Source: Hymenoscyphus infarciens (taxonomy: Eukaryota; Ascomycota; Leotiomycetes; Helotiales; Helotiaceae). Taken from it: DNA of 64,000 bases. The notes below the pieces were generated by a model, which was given only the letters and a program-made list of their open reading frames with translations, had not been told where the DNA came from and did not search any database. The position numbers and the translations under genes are program-made. Each line of letters begins with the position of its first letter. The first letter of the stretch is position 1. Location of the stretch: contig LLCB01000050.1 of assembly GCA_001414345.1 (NCBI GenBank), positions 124,001-188,000 on the forward strand, in the 5' to 3' direction. Below, piece by piece: positions 1-12,981 of this stretch.

Positions 1-2180
<2,180 letters not shown>

Positions 2181-4859
2181 CTTGATGGGCTTGAAAGGGA
2201 TCGAGGGGTGAAGAAGAGAAGTAGAGGGCACGTATGCTATTACTGGTGTCAAACGAGTGCAGCGGTGCAAAGGCGCAAGATTGATGTGATGAGAGCAAAG
2301 GGGAGAAGAGGAGACGGGGGAAGTTCAGGTAAGGGGTGGGGGAGAGGGATAGGGAGATTTATATTGTGGGGAGCTGTCCAAAGTTCAGACGGGAGCACCC
2401 TGTTTTGGTTTCATCCCAAGCGAAGAGTGAGTGCCTGAGAATTTGGGTGTGCTGTGAGGCTGCCACTTCAAGCCTTCAAAGCCCCTCAGGGTTCTCCACT
2501 GTAAAGGCCCAAAGCAGCTAGGTGCGATCGTAAGAACTGAACAGCCGCTGGGCAAGGCCTTACAAAGCAATACAATACAATACAGCTAAACTCAACTCTG
2601 CTTGGTGCAGAGTGGCTCCCATACGAGCCTGTCCGGCGCCACCACCCCAATAGGCCAAGTTTATACGACTTTTACTAAACTAGTGCAACTGGAAAGAAAA
2701 GGGGAAGCAAAGCCACACCTCACTGCCACCTCTAAATGTTGCTAAAAATGGAACGAACTCCGTGTTCCTGACATCCTGTTGATCAGCCCAGCCAGGTACG
2801 GAGGAGTACGGGGGGAGGCCCTGCAAACCCAAAAACTCATCCCCAAACAAACATCGTCATCTATCCGGTATCCAGATTATTTCCAATGTGTTTTTGGTCT
2901 TTGGTCTTTGAAAGCGACGATGTCTTCATTTCGTCCCAGTCAGGCAGAGTCTCGTCTTCAGGTCTCCGACGTTCCATTCTCTACTCCGCAGCTGAGGGAG
3001 AGCTGGGAGAGCTGCACCCCAAGGCGGCCGCTATTCTCAGGGCCATTCTCGACACAACCAATGAGGGCTTCCAGTCTGGCAGCAGAAGCAAAGGCTGGCT
3101 TGGATACCCGCAAAATCCATTACACCGCCGTTCTTAACCTCTTGGTCGTTGTCAACGTGTCGAGGAGACACATGGGAGACATGGTGAGAAGCAAATTCAA
3201 AATACAACCCAAGTCCCAAGGACAGACAGACACACGTCGGTGGAAAGGAAAGGTCTTGCTCACGTCCACCAGCAGGATGCGGACTTGACATCGACAGAAG
3301 AGAAGCGAAGCTTTGGAGAGGGGGTTTAGCGGCTTACTGAGGAATTAGTCTAATACTCTGCCTTTTTAATGGTCAGATCGGATCTAGGAGCCAATCATCT
3401 CTACGTGAAGAAGAAGAATAGTTACCGGGCCCGGTGGACACTGAAAGTGTCACCATACCATTACTTTATGATATAACTCAACGCAAACAACATCGAAAAG
3501 TCTAGAACCCAAGGGAATCGCTAACTAGCACCCTACGCATCTAGTCATTTTTTTGTTTTAGTTACATTTTTCTAATCAGTTGTTGTTAATTTTTTACATT
3601 GGAGTTTTAGTAGCCTAGGGTCGCAAGTAATGGTGCCAGTTGTCGGGAGCCGGGTACTATACAGAGTAGGCTCTACGCCAGACCTCTTTGATATATTTTT
3701 GCGACTTTTTAGAGCGAGAGAAGTCTTACGTCGTAGGCACTAGGCGGCATAGAAATCCAACGATCCATCTATCCAGCCATCCATCTATCTGTCCCGTAGA
3801 GGTAGGTAAGCTTTCCGTATCTGTATTAAAGCTTAAACCTTCTCTCAAAGCCTCTTCTGTTATAGGTACTTTGGGCCTTTAATGTGGTAGCCACACGTAG
3901 CTGAGGTTTGAAAATACCTATGAAAGATTCTCTCAGATCTCTGAATGGTCTTACCAGCTGGCTCTACTTGTACTTGGGTGGTTAAATCACATACTAAGTA
4001 AGTCTTGTGAATTTTCTAGAAATTTTAACGGAATACGGAGATTAATACTAGATAACGGGTAGCATTTGAATATAGGATAACTAGTTTTGAAATGTGCAGT
4101 GGATTTGAATAAAGGTCAGTTCTATAAGTGTTCTTTTCTATTTTCATTCGTAATCTGCTGGGCACCACACTTGCTGGTAGAGAAATACTTACCTGCAGTT
4201 TCAGCACCATGACATGACAATTTGAACCCTGGAAATACCTGTGACCTTTCCTAGAATTCTTGCTTCTGCATTTTCTCTCCAGACCCGAACTGTGCTGTAG
4301 TAGCAACAAAATTTTGCTTTTTGTAAACACCAAACAGGATCCATCACTTATTTTGTTCATGTCATGGTTTCATCAAAAATTGAAACAACTATGACTGAGC
4401 CTGATGCCGCTTATCAGATAAAGCAGCACCCACTGGCTCCTTGACAGAGGAGGAAGTTCGCACTTTCCACCATTGAAATGATCATATTAATTCGATATTT
4501 GGTAGCTTTTCTTAGGAAGAACTTAGGAAGGTAATTATATAATTTCGTTGATTTTTTGACTTGATTTTTATATGACAGGAGATCTTTCAACTCCCTCCTT
4601 TGGACAAGAAAGAAGCACTTTTCGTGCACTTTTCCGCCGCTTTTCACGTGCTTACCCCCTTGGAGGGCCTTAGGTTAGGCGCAAACCTGAACCGTAGTCC
4701 TTAAGGGCACACAAAGCCTCCCCTCTCATCTTCGCACCACCAACTTCCACTTTCTCTCTACAATCTCCCAAACTCCCCAAACCTTCAAATCTTCCCATCT
4801 CCATCCAAGAAGCCCCAAAATTCGCACCCAACAAACTAGATCAATTCGCAACCGTCAAT
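2181..4859. promoter_or_regulatory. Divergent intergenic region between GFA1 and eIF3j
   Basis: This 2.7 kb stretch separates the GFA1 start (minus strand) from the eIF3j start (plus strand) and must hold both promoters. The 150 bases before eIF3j are C/T-rich (for example tctccatccaagaagcccc), as is common in fungal 5' leaders. An open frame of 169 codons at 2779-3288 and an overlapping one at 2886-3137 have no domain, signal peptide or family resemblance that I recognise; they may be chance or part of a long GFA1 leader. A CATCTATC-rich low-complexity patch lies near 3,765-3,790. No RNA gene was recognised. Confidence 0.5.
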
Positions 4860-5979
4860 ATGCCTGAGAAATGGGGTAAGTCGCGCCACAACCTACTTTC
4901 CCACGTCGCGATGGACAGTTTCCATCCCGCGATTTATCTCGAGATCAAACCGCAACTTGGTGCGGTCAACTCGAGATCGACGCTGCAGGAGATTATGCAC
5001 AGTGATCACCTTCTTGGGCTACATCTGACTGACCGCTCTTTTTAGAAGAAGAGGAGTCCTCCTCGGATAGTTCAACTGGCGCCTCGAGCCCCCCAGCCGC
5101 TGCTGTTGTGAGACGTGGCAAATTCGATGACGAGGAGGAAGAGGACAGCGATGTACGTTTTTCATCAACAACTTTACAATACGCAACCATGGAATTACGC
5201 TGATGGAATATTAGGTTCTGGATAGCTGGGATGCCGCTGAAGACTCCGAGGTTGAGCGCGAGAAGGCCAAGGTAGCGGCAGCAAAGAAGGCCCAGGCAGA
5301 CGCAGAGGAGAAGGCCAACAAGAAGACAAAGGCTCAGCGCATTGCAGAACGACAAGCCGAAAATGCACGAAGGCTAGCAGAGGAGAACTCCGACGAGAGC
5401 AGCGAGGAGGATGAGGCTGATAGACGTGAGCGACTTCGAAGAACCGAGCAGGAATCAGATCTCAAGCACGCGGAGGATCTCTTCGGCAACATTGGTATCA
5501 GCAACAGTCGTAAGGCCACCACCGCAGCCAACGCTGTTGTTGTCAACTCCAATGACCCAACCGCAACTGTTGATCTCACCACCCTTCCACTTTTCGACCC
5601 CAAGACCAAGCTTCAATTCGAGAAGATGCGTGATACCCTCGTTCCAGTCATCTGCAACAACCACAAGAAGGCTCACTACACCATCTTCCTCCAAGATTTT
5701 GCAAAGCAGTTGGCCAAGGATCTCCCAAGTGATCAAATCAAGAAGATTGCTAGCAGCTTGACTGCCTTGAGTAATGAGAAGATGAAGGAGGAGAAGCTTG
5801 CGGAGAAGGGAGGCAAGAAGAGCAAGGCTCAAAAGACAAAGGCCACTCTCGTTGCAAACCGCAATGTTTCCGCTGTCGCAGATGTCAATGCCTATGATGA
5901 CGATTTCGGAGAGTAAGTCAATGCAATTTCCGCCCAGAATTACGACATACTAACATACACCAGCGATGATTTCATGTGA
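4860..5979 (+). CDS. HCR1: Translation initiation factor eIF3 subunit j
   Basis: Loosely bound eIF3 subunit that helps 40S recruitment of eIF3 and mRNA start selection and takes part in ribosome recycling. Exons are 4860-4875, 5046-5152, 5215-5912 and 5964-5979, joined by GT-AG introns; the spliced frame is 837 nt, 278 residues, close to the family size. It starts MPEKWEEEE, the conserved W-containing acidic N-terminus, continues with acidic Ser/Glu runs and a long Lys/Ala/Glu-rich predicted coiled coil (AKVAAAKKAQADAEEKANKK), and carries the conserved core TKLQFEKMRDTLVPVI. It ends in the hallmark DDDFGDDDFM, which appears only after the last intron is removed: exon 4 contributes just five codons and the stop. 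Its neighbour GFA1 is divergent. No defects seen. Confidence 0.96.
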
Positions 5980-6844
5980 AACAGGCCCACGAGAACAGTT
6001 TTCGCGCTCCTGCCTCTTTTTTCAAAAGCACCTCTACCAGCAACACGAGGCGTCCACGGCCCTCACCAAAATCAAGTCACACCACAGTCGGGACACTCGT
6101 TCACGGCGAAGTTGATGCATTACGAGTGGAAAACCTTCCACCCCGCGATACAGGCAACTTGCCCCATTCCCAGGCCTTGAAGGCGGATAATAACGACGGA
6201 TGGATGGAGTATCCAGGGAGTAGCAGCAGCAGTCAGAGAAAACCAAGTAGTAGTAGATTACCGGGGTCCATTTCTTTTTGTCATTATAGATGGCATCCAC
6301 ATGGTTCGTTAGAATTGCGTGCGTTTGTCGTTTTACTCGACATGCTTTTATGCTTTGAATTGCGGGACAAGATCGAGATTTTTGAGCCACGAGGCATTGC
6401 ATGCATTGCGAATGGGATTTTTTTCGATGGGAAGGGGTGGAAGTAATTAGAATTGCATGAATTTGCCTATAGTTCTCGTTCCACTGTGCCCGGGAGGTGA
6501 GGCATACCTACCTCGAGTGAGGACGACTGGCTTCTATCGTGAGTATGATCATTGATTGGTTTCTGGCCTCTCCAGGTCGCCATGTACCCTTCAAAAAACG
6601 GGGGTGTTTTTCTTCTCATTCCATCACAAATCACAACCTTACTTACACGCCAGGAAGTACAATTAGGCCTTTTGAGAAAAGAAAGAAAGAAAAGAAAGAG
6701 AAAAAAAAACGTCCTCTGGATCTAGCCTAAACATAACCCTTGCGTCCCCCCCCCCATTTCCCCTCCTTCCCCCTGTTGTTGTTATTGTTGTTGTTGTAGT
6801 TGTAGTTGTGATTCTTGGGGAAGTTGTGTTCTTGGGGAAGTCGA
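5980..6844. other. 3' region of eIF3j with low-complexity tracts
   Basis: No gene supported. Open frames on both strands here (for example 5976-6446) overlap the eIF3j 3' region and look like chance. A purine tract of GAAA-type units (about 6,675-6,712), a C-run at about 6,747-6,756 and a TTG/TAG trinucleotide tract (about 6,775-6,808) lie directly before the AT-rich island. Confidence 0.45.
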
Positions 6845-8405
6845 TTCTCTTTCTAGAAACGTATATTATATTACTAAGTACGATTAAATAAGTAGACCTC
6901 GAGAGTAAAGCCTTAAGTCTTATAACTATAAATACCTATTTATAACTAGTATATTCTTAATACTTATTCTAATATAATAAATAGCTAAAAGAGCTAATAT
7001 TCTATACTTCTAAATATTTTATTTTATAAGATAAAGAATTCTTATATAAGATTTCTAATTATTTTAATAGAAAAAGCAATCTAGCTAATTTGAGAGTAAT
7101 TAGAGAATCTTCTCTTTAGTTATAAAGAAGCTTCTTAAGAGTAAGAATATAGATAATATAAAGATTATTTAATAGATAGAGAAAGATAGTTAAAAAGTAT
7201 ATAAAAAATATATATCTATAAAAAAATAAAAAAAAGAGTAATAGTTTAATTTAATTCAGTAGTAAATCGTTTATTAAGTACTACTATTTAAGTAACTCTT
7301 TTACTTAAATTTTATTATATAAGTAAATCTAGACTTAGATAGTAATTAATTAAATATTAGAGTTTTAATACTAGTGTTTTATAGTTTTAAATAGAGATTA
7401 TATAACTTATCTCTTCTTTTTAAAATCTACTTTATTAAAAAGTTCTTATAGAAGTACTAATTTAGTATAAAGAATATATAATAAGATAATTAATCTCTTA
7501 TTAGTTATAAATAATTCTATAACTTTATCTTTATTTTTAGAAAAAGTAAAACTACGTCTTATATTAGCTCTAAGATTAGAAAAACTATTCTTTTTTAGAT
7601 TTAACTATTTTCTACTAATAATTGATATATTATAAGTTATTCTTAGAAATATAGTATTAATTAGATTATTTAATATAATATAATAAATATTATAAACTCT
7701 CTTAATATACTACTAGTAATATCGCTATCTAAGTCTAAGTAACTTAACTTTAAAAAATAAGTAAATCTTTTACTTAAACTCTATTAAATAAGTAACTCTT
7801 TTACTTTTACTAGACTTTAAGTAAATATTTTATTTAAATATAATAAATCTTTAACTTTTACTTTAGTATTATATCTCTAAAGATAAGATAGTTCTTTTAA
7901 ATATTAATATTTAGTAAAATATTCTTTATCTAATAATAGTAGAGATAAGAATCTAAAAAATACTTTTACTAAAGCTAATAAAGTACTTGAAAAGTATACT
8001 AATAAGATATTAGATATACTAGTATACTTTGTTATTTATACTCTTAATCTTTAAATTAAACTTATTATCTAATTTAAAAAGTAAAAGAAGAAGAGTAATA
8101 AGAAATAGACTAAGTTTTAGGCTTAATTTAGTATAAGTACTTATCTCTAAATACTCTTAAATCTAAGCTCTAAGCTAACTTTTCTATAACTTAGAAGCTT
8201 CTCTTAATTATTAAATTATATTAGTTATATAGAATAGAGAGTTTATATAGATTTTAGTACTATAATTATAATAGAAGAGTTTTATACGAAAATATCTTAT
8301 AGTAGAAAATATCTATAAATCTAAAGCTTCTATTTATTATTTGTATTTATATAGTAAAAGAACAATTTTTAAATTTATTTATATACTCTTAAATCTACTA
8401 CGAAT
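6845..8405. repeat. Isolated AT-rich, RIP-like island
   Basis: Composition changes sharply at both sides. The interior is almost entirely A/T with very frequent TA and hardly any CA or CG dinucleotides, as in RIP-degraded transposon DNA. Variants of a motif like aagtaaatcttttactt recur (about 7,290-7,330, 7,760-7,835), so part of the island may have been internally repetitive. I could not find terminal repeats, a target duplication or a recognisable protein frame, so the original element is unknown. Confidence 0.6.
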
Positions 8406-9569
8406 ATAATAAATCGACGGAGATCTATAAAAGGAATGTTCGTTAGACAAACCGACTCTTTCCTTTGCCTTTCTACAGCATCGATGTAGCTCTCAACGCT
8501 CGACGCCCCTTGACCTTTGGTGTGAATGGTCCTTTTTTATTATTATATATATTGCCAGGTGTGTGAGTGGTGTGTTACGGTAGCTGATGAATTTGAATTT
8601 TTCATTAGAACAGGTATTATCTTTCGAGTGTTGTTTTTAGAAAATTTAGTCTCTTATTTGAACACAGGTGGTATTATGAGTGAGGAAACTGATGGGTTTA
8701 AGTGAGAGTATTTTCAAAAATGAAAGGAAGTAGGTGTGGAAGGGAAAGCTCGACTGGTTGGGACAGTCATTTCTGTGAAGGTGAAGGTGAAGATCCCTTT
8801 GTGGTTGTTTGTTTGTGAGGACTTTTGGATTTCGTTGCTTACTTTGAGAGTAATAATTTGGATATTATTAGAACTCGAGTATATCTTACGAGTGTGGAGA
8901 TTTCGTTGCTTACTTTGAGAGTAATAATTTGGATATTATTAGAACTCGAGTATATCTTACGAGTGTGGAGATTTTGTGGTCTGTCTTTGTCGGTTTTGGC
9001 ATAGGTTCCGTTTCTTGTAATAGAACCTTGGGTCATTTTTAGTAGCAACCTTTCAAAGACGCAATCCTGCTAAGCTTCTTAAAATTTGGAAGCAGTTGTC
9101 TATTATCGAAGTATCTATTATTATGCTTGGTCAATAGCTTGACGAGGGTTTGGTAGTTTGGTTCTAGTTCCAGAAACCGAGAAATAAAAACTCTAGCAAG
9201 CAATTCAAATGCGAGAGACTCGGCACAACGCCTTTGCTTCTCCTTGAACTTCTCCCGCACCCGCACCAATGAAATAAGGACTCCCGAAAAGAGGTTTACC
9301 TCCCTGACAAACAGCCCAAATCACCAGCCATCCGCAGACTCTGAAAGAGTGATATGTCTTGGAGAAGGAGAGCCGTTTAGCAGCTCGTCTGGTGTACCAC
9401 GACGTTGTATCTATCTGTATCAAAGTACTGTCCGCAAACTAAATCGTCCAATTTACAGTGAGAAACGAGATCGGTGGCGTAGGAACCGATGTAAGGACAC
9501 GAAGGATGGATAACGTAAGGGTTCTGTTTTTGAAGTTCAATATTAGTATACCATACCGGAGATGGGGAA
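8406..9569. other. Intergenic, no gene supported
   Basis: Normal base composition resumes at about 8,405. Short overlapping frames on both strands show no domain or signal. The only clear structure is the 71-bp tandem duplication listed separately. The segment is the 3' flank of the secreted-protein gene. Confidence 0.4.
8828..8974. repeat. 71-bp tandem duplication
   Basis: Two adjacent copies, 8828-8898 and 8899-8969, identical by eye, followed by the first bases of a third (8970-8974). Each unit contains ttactttgagagtaataat and ends agtgtgga. Near identity suggests a recent slippage or unequal-exchange event. Confidence 0.9.
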
Positions 9570-10070
9570 TTATAGGTAGGGAGTTGGGAGAGGAATATCA
9601 AATAACCAAATACCAGCGTCCCATTGACAAGCCACTCGAACGCAGGTATTTACACCGACCCAGCAGAGTGGAATGATATTCAGAAATTTGACATTATCTT
9701 GCGTTCGGCCGAATGAGCAAGGGTTCCACGGTTGGCCTGGGATTTTGTTGGGGTAACAGCAGAGCATGTCTGACTTGTTGGCAGTTTCGAGTACCTTTCT
9801 GGGGTTGACGGAGACGGGTGCGACTTCAGCGGCGAAGGGGTCGAAATCTGGGTGCATGGCCTTCATTTGAGCAACCATTTCTTGGGCTGTTCCGACGAGT
9901 GAGACATCGTGGCCACCCCAGTTGCCGGTAAAGGTGAATGGGACTTCGGGGTAGGGGAGTTTGGGGCTGACGGGAGGAGAAGAGATGACGGAGGAGGTGA
10001 TGGCTGAGACTGGGTTTGCGAGGACAGTGGGTAGGAGGCCAAGAAGGAAGAGGAGGATTGCGAACAACAT
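9570..10070 (-). CDS. Small cysteine-rich secreted protein
   Basis: An uninterrupted single-exon frame of 166 residues. The open frame extends 35 codons further upstream, but the Met at 10070 is preferred because it begins a textbook signal peptide: MLFAILLFLLGLLPTVLA, then a short Ala/Asn-Pro stretch as a likely cleavage site. The mature part has six cysteines: a CC pair in DMLCCYPNKIPGQPWNPC, one in IPLCWVG, and two in NTCVRVACQWDAGIW. The spacing suggests a disulfide-bonded extracellular protein. No catalytic motif is visible and I do not recognise the family. A role in host or microbe interaction is possible for such proteins in fungi but is inference. The last ten or so residues lack support, and a 3' intron could alter them. 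It sits alone between gene-poor stretches. Confidence 0.72.
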   Translation of the reverse strand: MLFAILLFLLGLLPTVLANPVSAITSSVISSPPVSPKLPYPEVPFTFTGNWGGHDVSLVGTAQEMVAQMKAMHPDFDPFAAEVAPVSVNPRKVLETANKSDMLCCYPNKIPGQPWNPCSFGRTQDNVKFLNIIPLCWVGVNTCVRVACQWDAGIWLFDIPLPTPYL

Positions 10071-10684
10071 GGTTACGCTCTGTGTATTGTAGGTTGTAAG
10101 GTTTTGAGTGGTTGATTGGTGTGCTTTGGGTGTTGAGTTTGAAGAGAGTTGCTTTGCACGAGAAGTGGATTGCAAAGAGCTTAATATTTTATTTTATAGA
10201 CTCTAAGCGAAGTGACTAGCGATACAAAGGTTGAAGTGGAGATCAAAGGTGAGGTAGAGTCTTGGCACTACAATTATTTGGTTTATAAAGTAGGAAAAGT
10301 GCATCTGATTAGTGAGATAACTTTAAGTGGACTTGCTCGCTCTCATCTCAAAGAACGCTTGATATGTCGCAGAAAAACCTTACACTAGTACCACTGAGAA
10401 GAATCAAGGGTAAATTCGCAAAAGGCTTTTTGAGACTTACTTGTTTAACACTTTTGAGTCCATTTTTGAGGCAAGTGAAGAAAACATCCTAGATACATAC
10501 CGTGGAGTCTTGTTTTGTAATTTGTTTTCAGCCAGAAGGGGAAATAACGTTACTTTGTGTTTGACTATACCAGCTCAACTCAACGTAGGTTTCCTTCATA
10601 TCATCCTCACCCCCAGCAAGTTTAAATGCCATAAAACATTTCCTTCCAATTTGGTTTTCATGGAGCGAAACTGGCTAAATGTGG
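10071..10684. promoter_or_regulatory. Upstream region of the secreted-protein gene
   Basis: About 600 bp between the secreted-protein start and the end of the next minus-strand gene. It must contain the promoter of the former and the 3' end of the latter. No distinct motif or RNA gene recognised. Confidence 0.4.
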
Positions 10685-11688
10685 CTACCCTTCCAAAGCA
10701 GTCCTCTCAACTGTTTTCGTAGCACCCAATAGCTCATTCTCCACACCATCAGCAAGCTTCAGTACCTCCCCCTCTTTTGCCTCCCAGACCCAAAATCCGA
10801 TGGCCTTATGAGCTTCCTCGCTCTTCATCTCTCCCTTCCCTTCAACGGCAAAGCGACAGTTGCTCTCAACGATTATGGGCATCATAATAAGTTTGAAATA
10901 TTCTAAGCGCGTATCCTCTATTTTCAGGAAAATAGGCAACACTCATCCTCGTAAAACAAGTCCCCGCCACAAATTTGGGCATTTGTTGACACAATGTTCT
11001 AGGAACAGAACACCTGGAACTCTTGATTCTCCTCCAATATTGAATTTAAGTTCCTTGAGGTTGGCGGTGAGTTCAAGTCTTGGTGTTGTGATTTTATGAT
11101 ACCAGGAGGGAGCGATACCAATACAAACAGTACTGTCTTTGTGGATGTAACAACCGCGGGTCCTGTACTGCTGAAGCCATGTAAATTTGCTATGATGGGC
11201 GTTATTTTAACGTTTCTTCAATTTGAATAGATGGAGGAGATTTAAATCAAAAGGTTGGACTTACACCATATCAAAGCTGATGGACTGGATGGACTTAAGT
11301 GCCGACTCGCCAAGCTTCGTAATTGCCTCCCAGGTTTGCGAGTCTTCAACATAGGGGCTTCTGCTCCAGTATACATCAAGGAACTCTTCATAGAAATCTG
11401 GGCACGGTATGAATGCTCTGATGAACCCATAATTATTGGACCAATGAGTTTGAGTATCTGGATAATCGTCTTTGGGGAAGGTCCCCATGCATAGACGGAA
11501 AATGGCTTTGCGAAGTTCTGGTGGGGTTATTCGGAGAGTACAGAGGTTCTTGGTGGCCTGCTGCTGGTGGTTAGCTTGTTCTGAGAAAACAGGAAGTTAA
11601 GAGATACCTCTGAGTCTTGAGGGTCATTGTTCTCCGGTATGACCTTCTCAAGTCGCGTACGCAGCGATAATTCTAGGGGAGAAGCCAT
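10685..11688 (-). CDS. Hypothetical multi-exon protein with one in-frame TGA
   Basis: I do not recognise the family. The exon model 11688-11608, 11557-11267 and 11170-10943 keeps one frame through GTATCT and GTGTAAG donors and gives 199 residues starting MASPLELSLRTRLEK. It contains ITPPELRKAIFRLCMG and YWSRSPYVEDSQTWEAI, and ends LWRGLVLRG before a TGA at 10943-10945. The same frame stays open for 85 more codons straight after that TGA (VLPIFLKIEDTRLEYF to the stop at about 10685), and this stretch has coding-like composition. The simplest reading is an ancestral protein of about 285 residues with a CGA-to-TGA nonsense change, or a truncated allele. The helical LPPEL-like start is reminiscent of fungal F-box or 2EXR-type proteins, but that is weak. 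A second acceptor three bases upstream of exon 2 is possible. Confidence 0.5.
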
Positions 11689-12224
11689 GTTGAATATATT
11701 TCTGGTCAAGATGTTTTTGTTTGCACAGAAGTGATGATTTATATAGGCAAATGAATACGTTAAGGTCTTGGCACTTGTACGCTAGTCAGGTACCCTTGCG
11801 AGTTTTACGAACAGAATATTATATACAATATGTTTGAGTGAATCAATATTCGTCAGGTTCCTATCTTGGTTCGTGTGAAAGTGGTACTTCAATCGCCATT
11901 AATGGTAGCACCTCTCCGAACTATAAACGAAGGTTTTTGTATAGCTTGCTCACTATCAGCTGGGCGATTGAAGTTTAAGCAAGAGTACGTTCCATACTGG
12001 CTAGTTAAATAGCATCTTCCTGAAGTTAACGTCAAGTTCAACTGGAAGCTACCACTCCAACTTGATCATTTTCATCAGATAACTACTCAAGTCATTGGGC
12101 AGTTGTGAACAAACTTGCAAGGTAAGAAAATTACCGAAAGCAAAGTTGAAAAACAGACAAAGTTAACAACAACCTAGAGGGCTTCTACCAAGTAGGAATA
12201 GTAAGTCACACTCCACGAAATTAC
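11689..12224. other. Intergenic, no gene supported
   Basis: Moderately AT-rich DNA between the hypothetical gene and a decayed gene. It holds the promoter of the minus-strand gene. No motif or RNA gene recognised. Confidence 0.35.
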
Positions 12225-12981
12225 CAGCGAACTCCGTCAAAAGATCTTTGAGGAATACTTCAACGCAGACATTGATGCAGTCAACTACCAAGCCGCTATT
12301 ACAGCCAGCCTACTACGACACCCGTGCGCAATTCTAACCACAAGCTTTGCTAGTCGCTTCTGAAAAGTTCAAAGAGTCCTTTGCCAATCATGAAATAGAG
12401 GTGGCTCACTCTGTTCAACAGATCTTAGTATAGAACTGTTGCATATCAAATTGCTATACGTTGTTTATATTTTATTCCAAATTAGCATCTCTCAGCCTTT
12501 CGTATAATTGCTAGAAATAGAGATAAACACCTTATCAGCTCATTGCCCACCCCTCAAGAGAACATCAAGATATATGGAAATTTTACCAACCTCGAAACCG
12601 TGCAACTGCTCATTAGCGATCAAAAGCTCGCCCAATTCTCAACGATGGCCTCACAGTGCTGCTGAGGCATTGCAAAAAATCGCGAAGACTATATCTTAGC
12701 TTTGTACAAATTAGCAGTCCAGCAGATCTCCCTGACCTTCTTTATAATCTAGGTATGAAGACTCTTTCTCAGCAGACTGTTGGTTTAATTAATGTGGCTT
12801 TGAGCTGTGAAGGGAGCTTAGATCAGCACTTTTGTACGAGAGCTTACGAGACATATGTTGAGGAATACGAGTTTCACCACCGGTCTTGGGAGGCAGGAAA
12901 AGGGAAATTGCTTCAGGTCAAACCAGAGTTTGAACCATTTACGTTCAAGTCTACTGTTGATAGTTACCATGGAGTAAACTA
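12225..12981 (+). pseudogene. Decayed gene of unknown family
   Basis: Coding-like fragments lie on the plus strand in different frames with no simple intron to join them. The pieces are ELRQKIFEEYFNADIDAV (from about 12,234), SEKFKESFANHEIEVAHS (about 12,361-12,420), NFTNLETVQLLISDQKLA (about 12,560-12,640), DYILALYKLAVQQISLTF (about 12,685-12,740), and a closing stretch through QHFCTRAYETYVEEYEFH to a stop at about 12,981. A stop and frame changes separate them. The first piece resembles the PPELR-type opening of fungal F-box-like proteins, and the GNFTNLETVQLLISDQ stretch could be BTB-like; neither is secure. An intact gene with several unusual introns is the alternative. Confidence 0.35.

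Noticed and set aside
2779..3288. 169-codon frame upstream of GFA1
   Set aside because: No domain or signal; no splice model; probably chance or leader sequence.
5334..5832. Long antisense and alternate frames over eIF3j
   Set aside because: They overlap the conserved eIF3j coding exon and reflect its biased codon composition.
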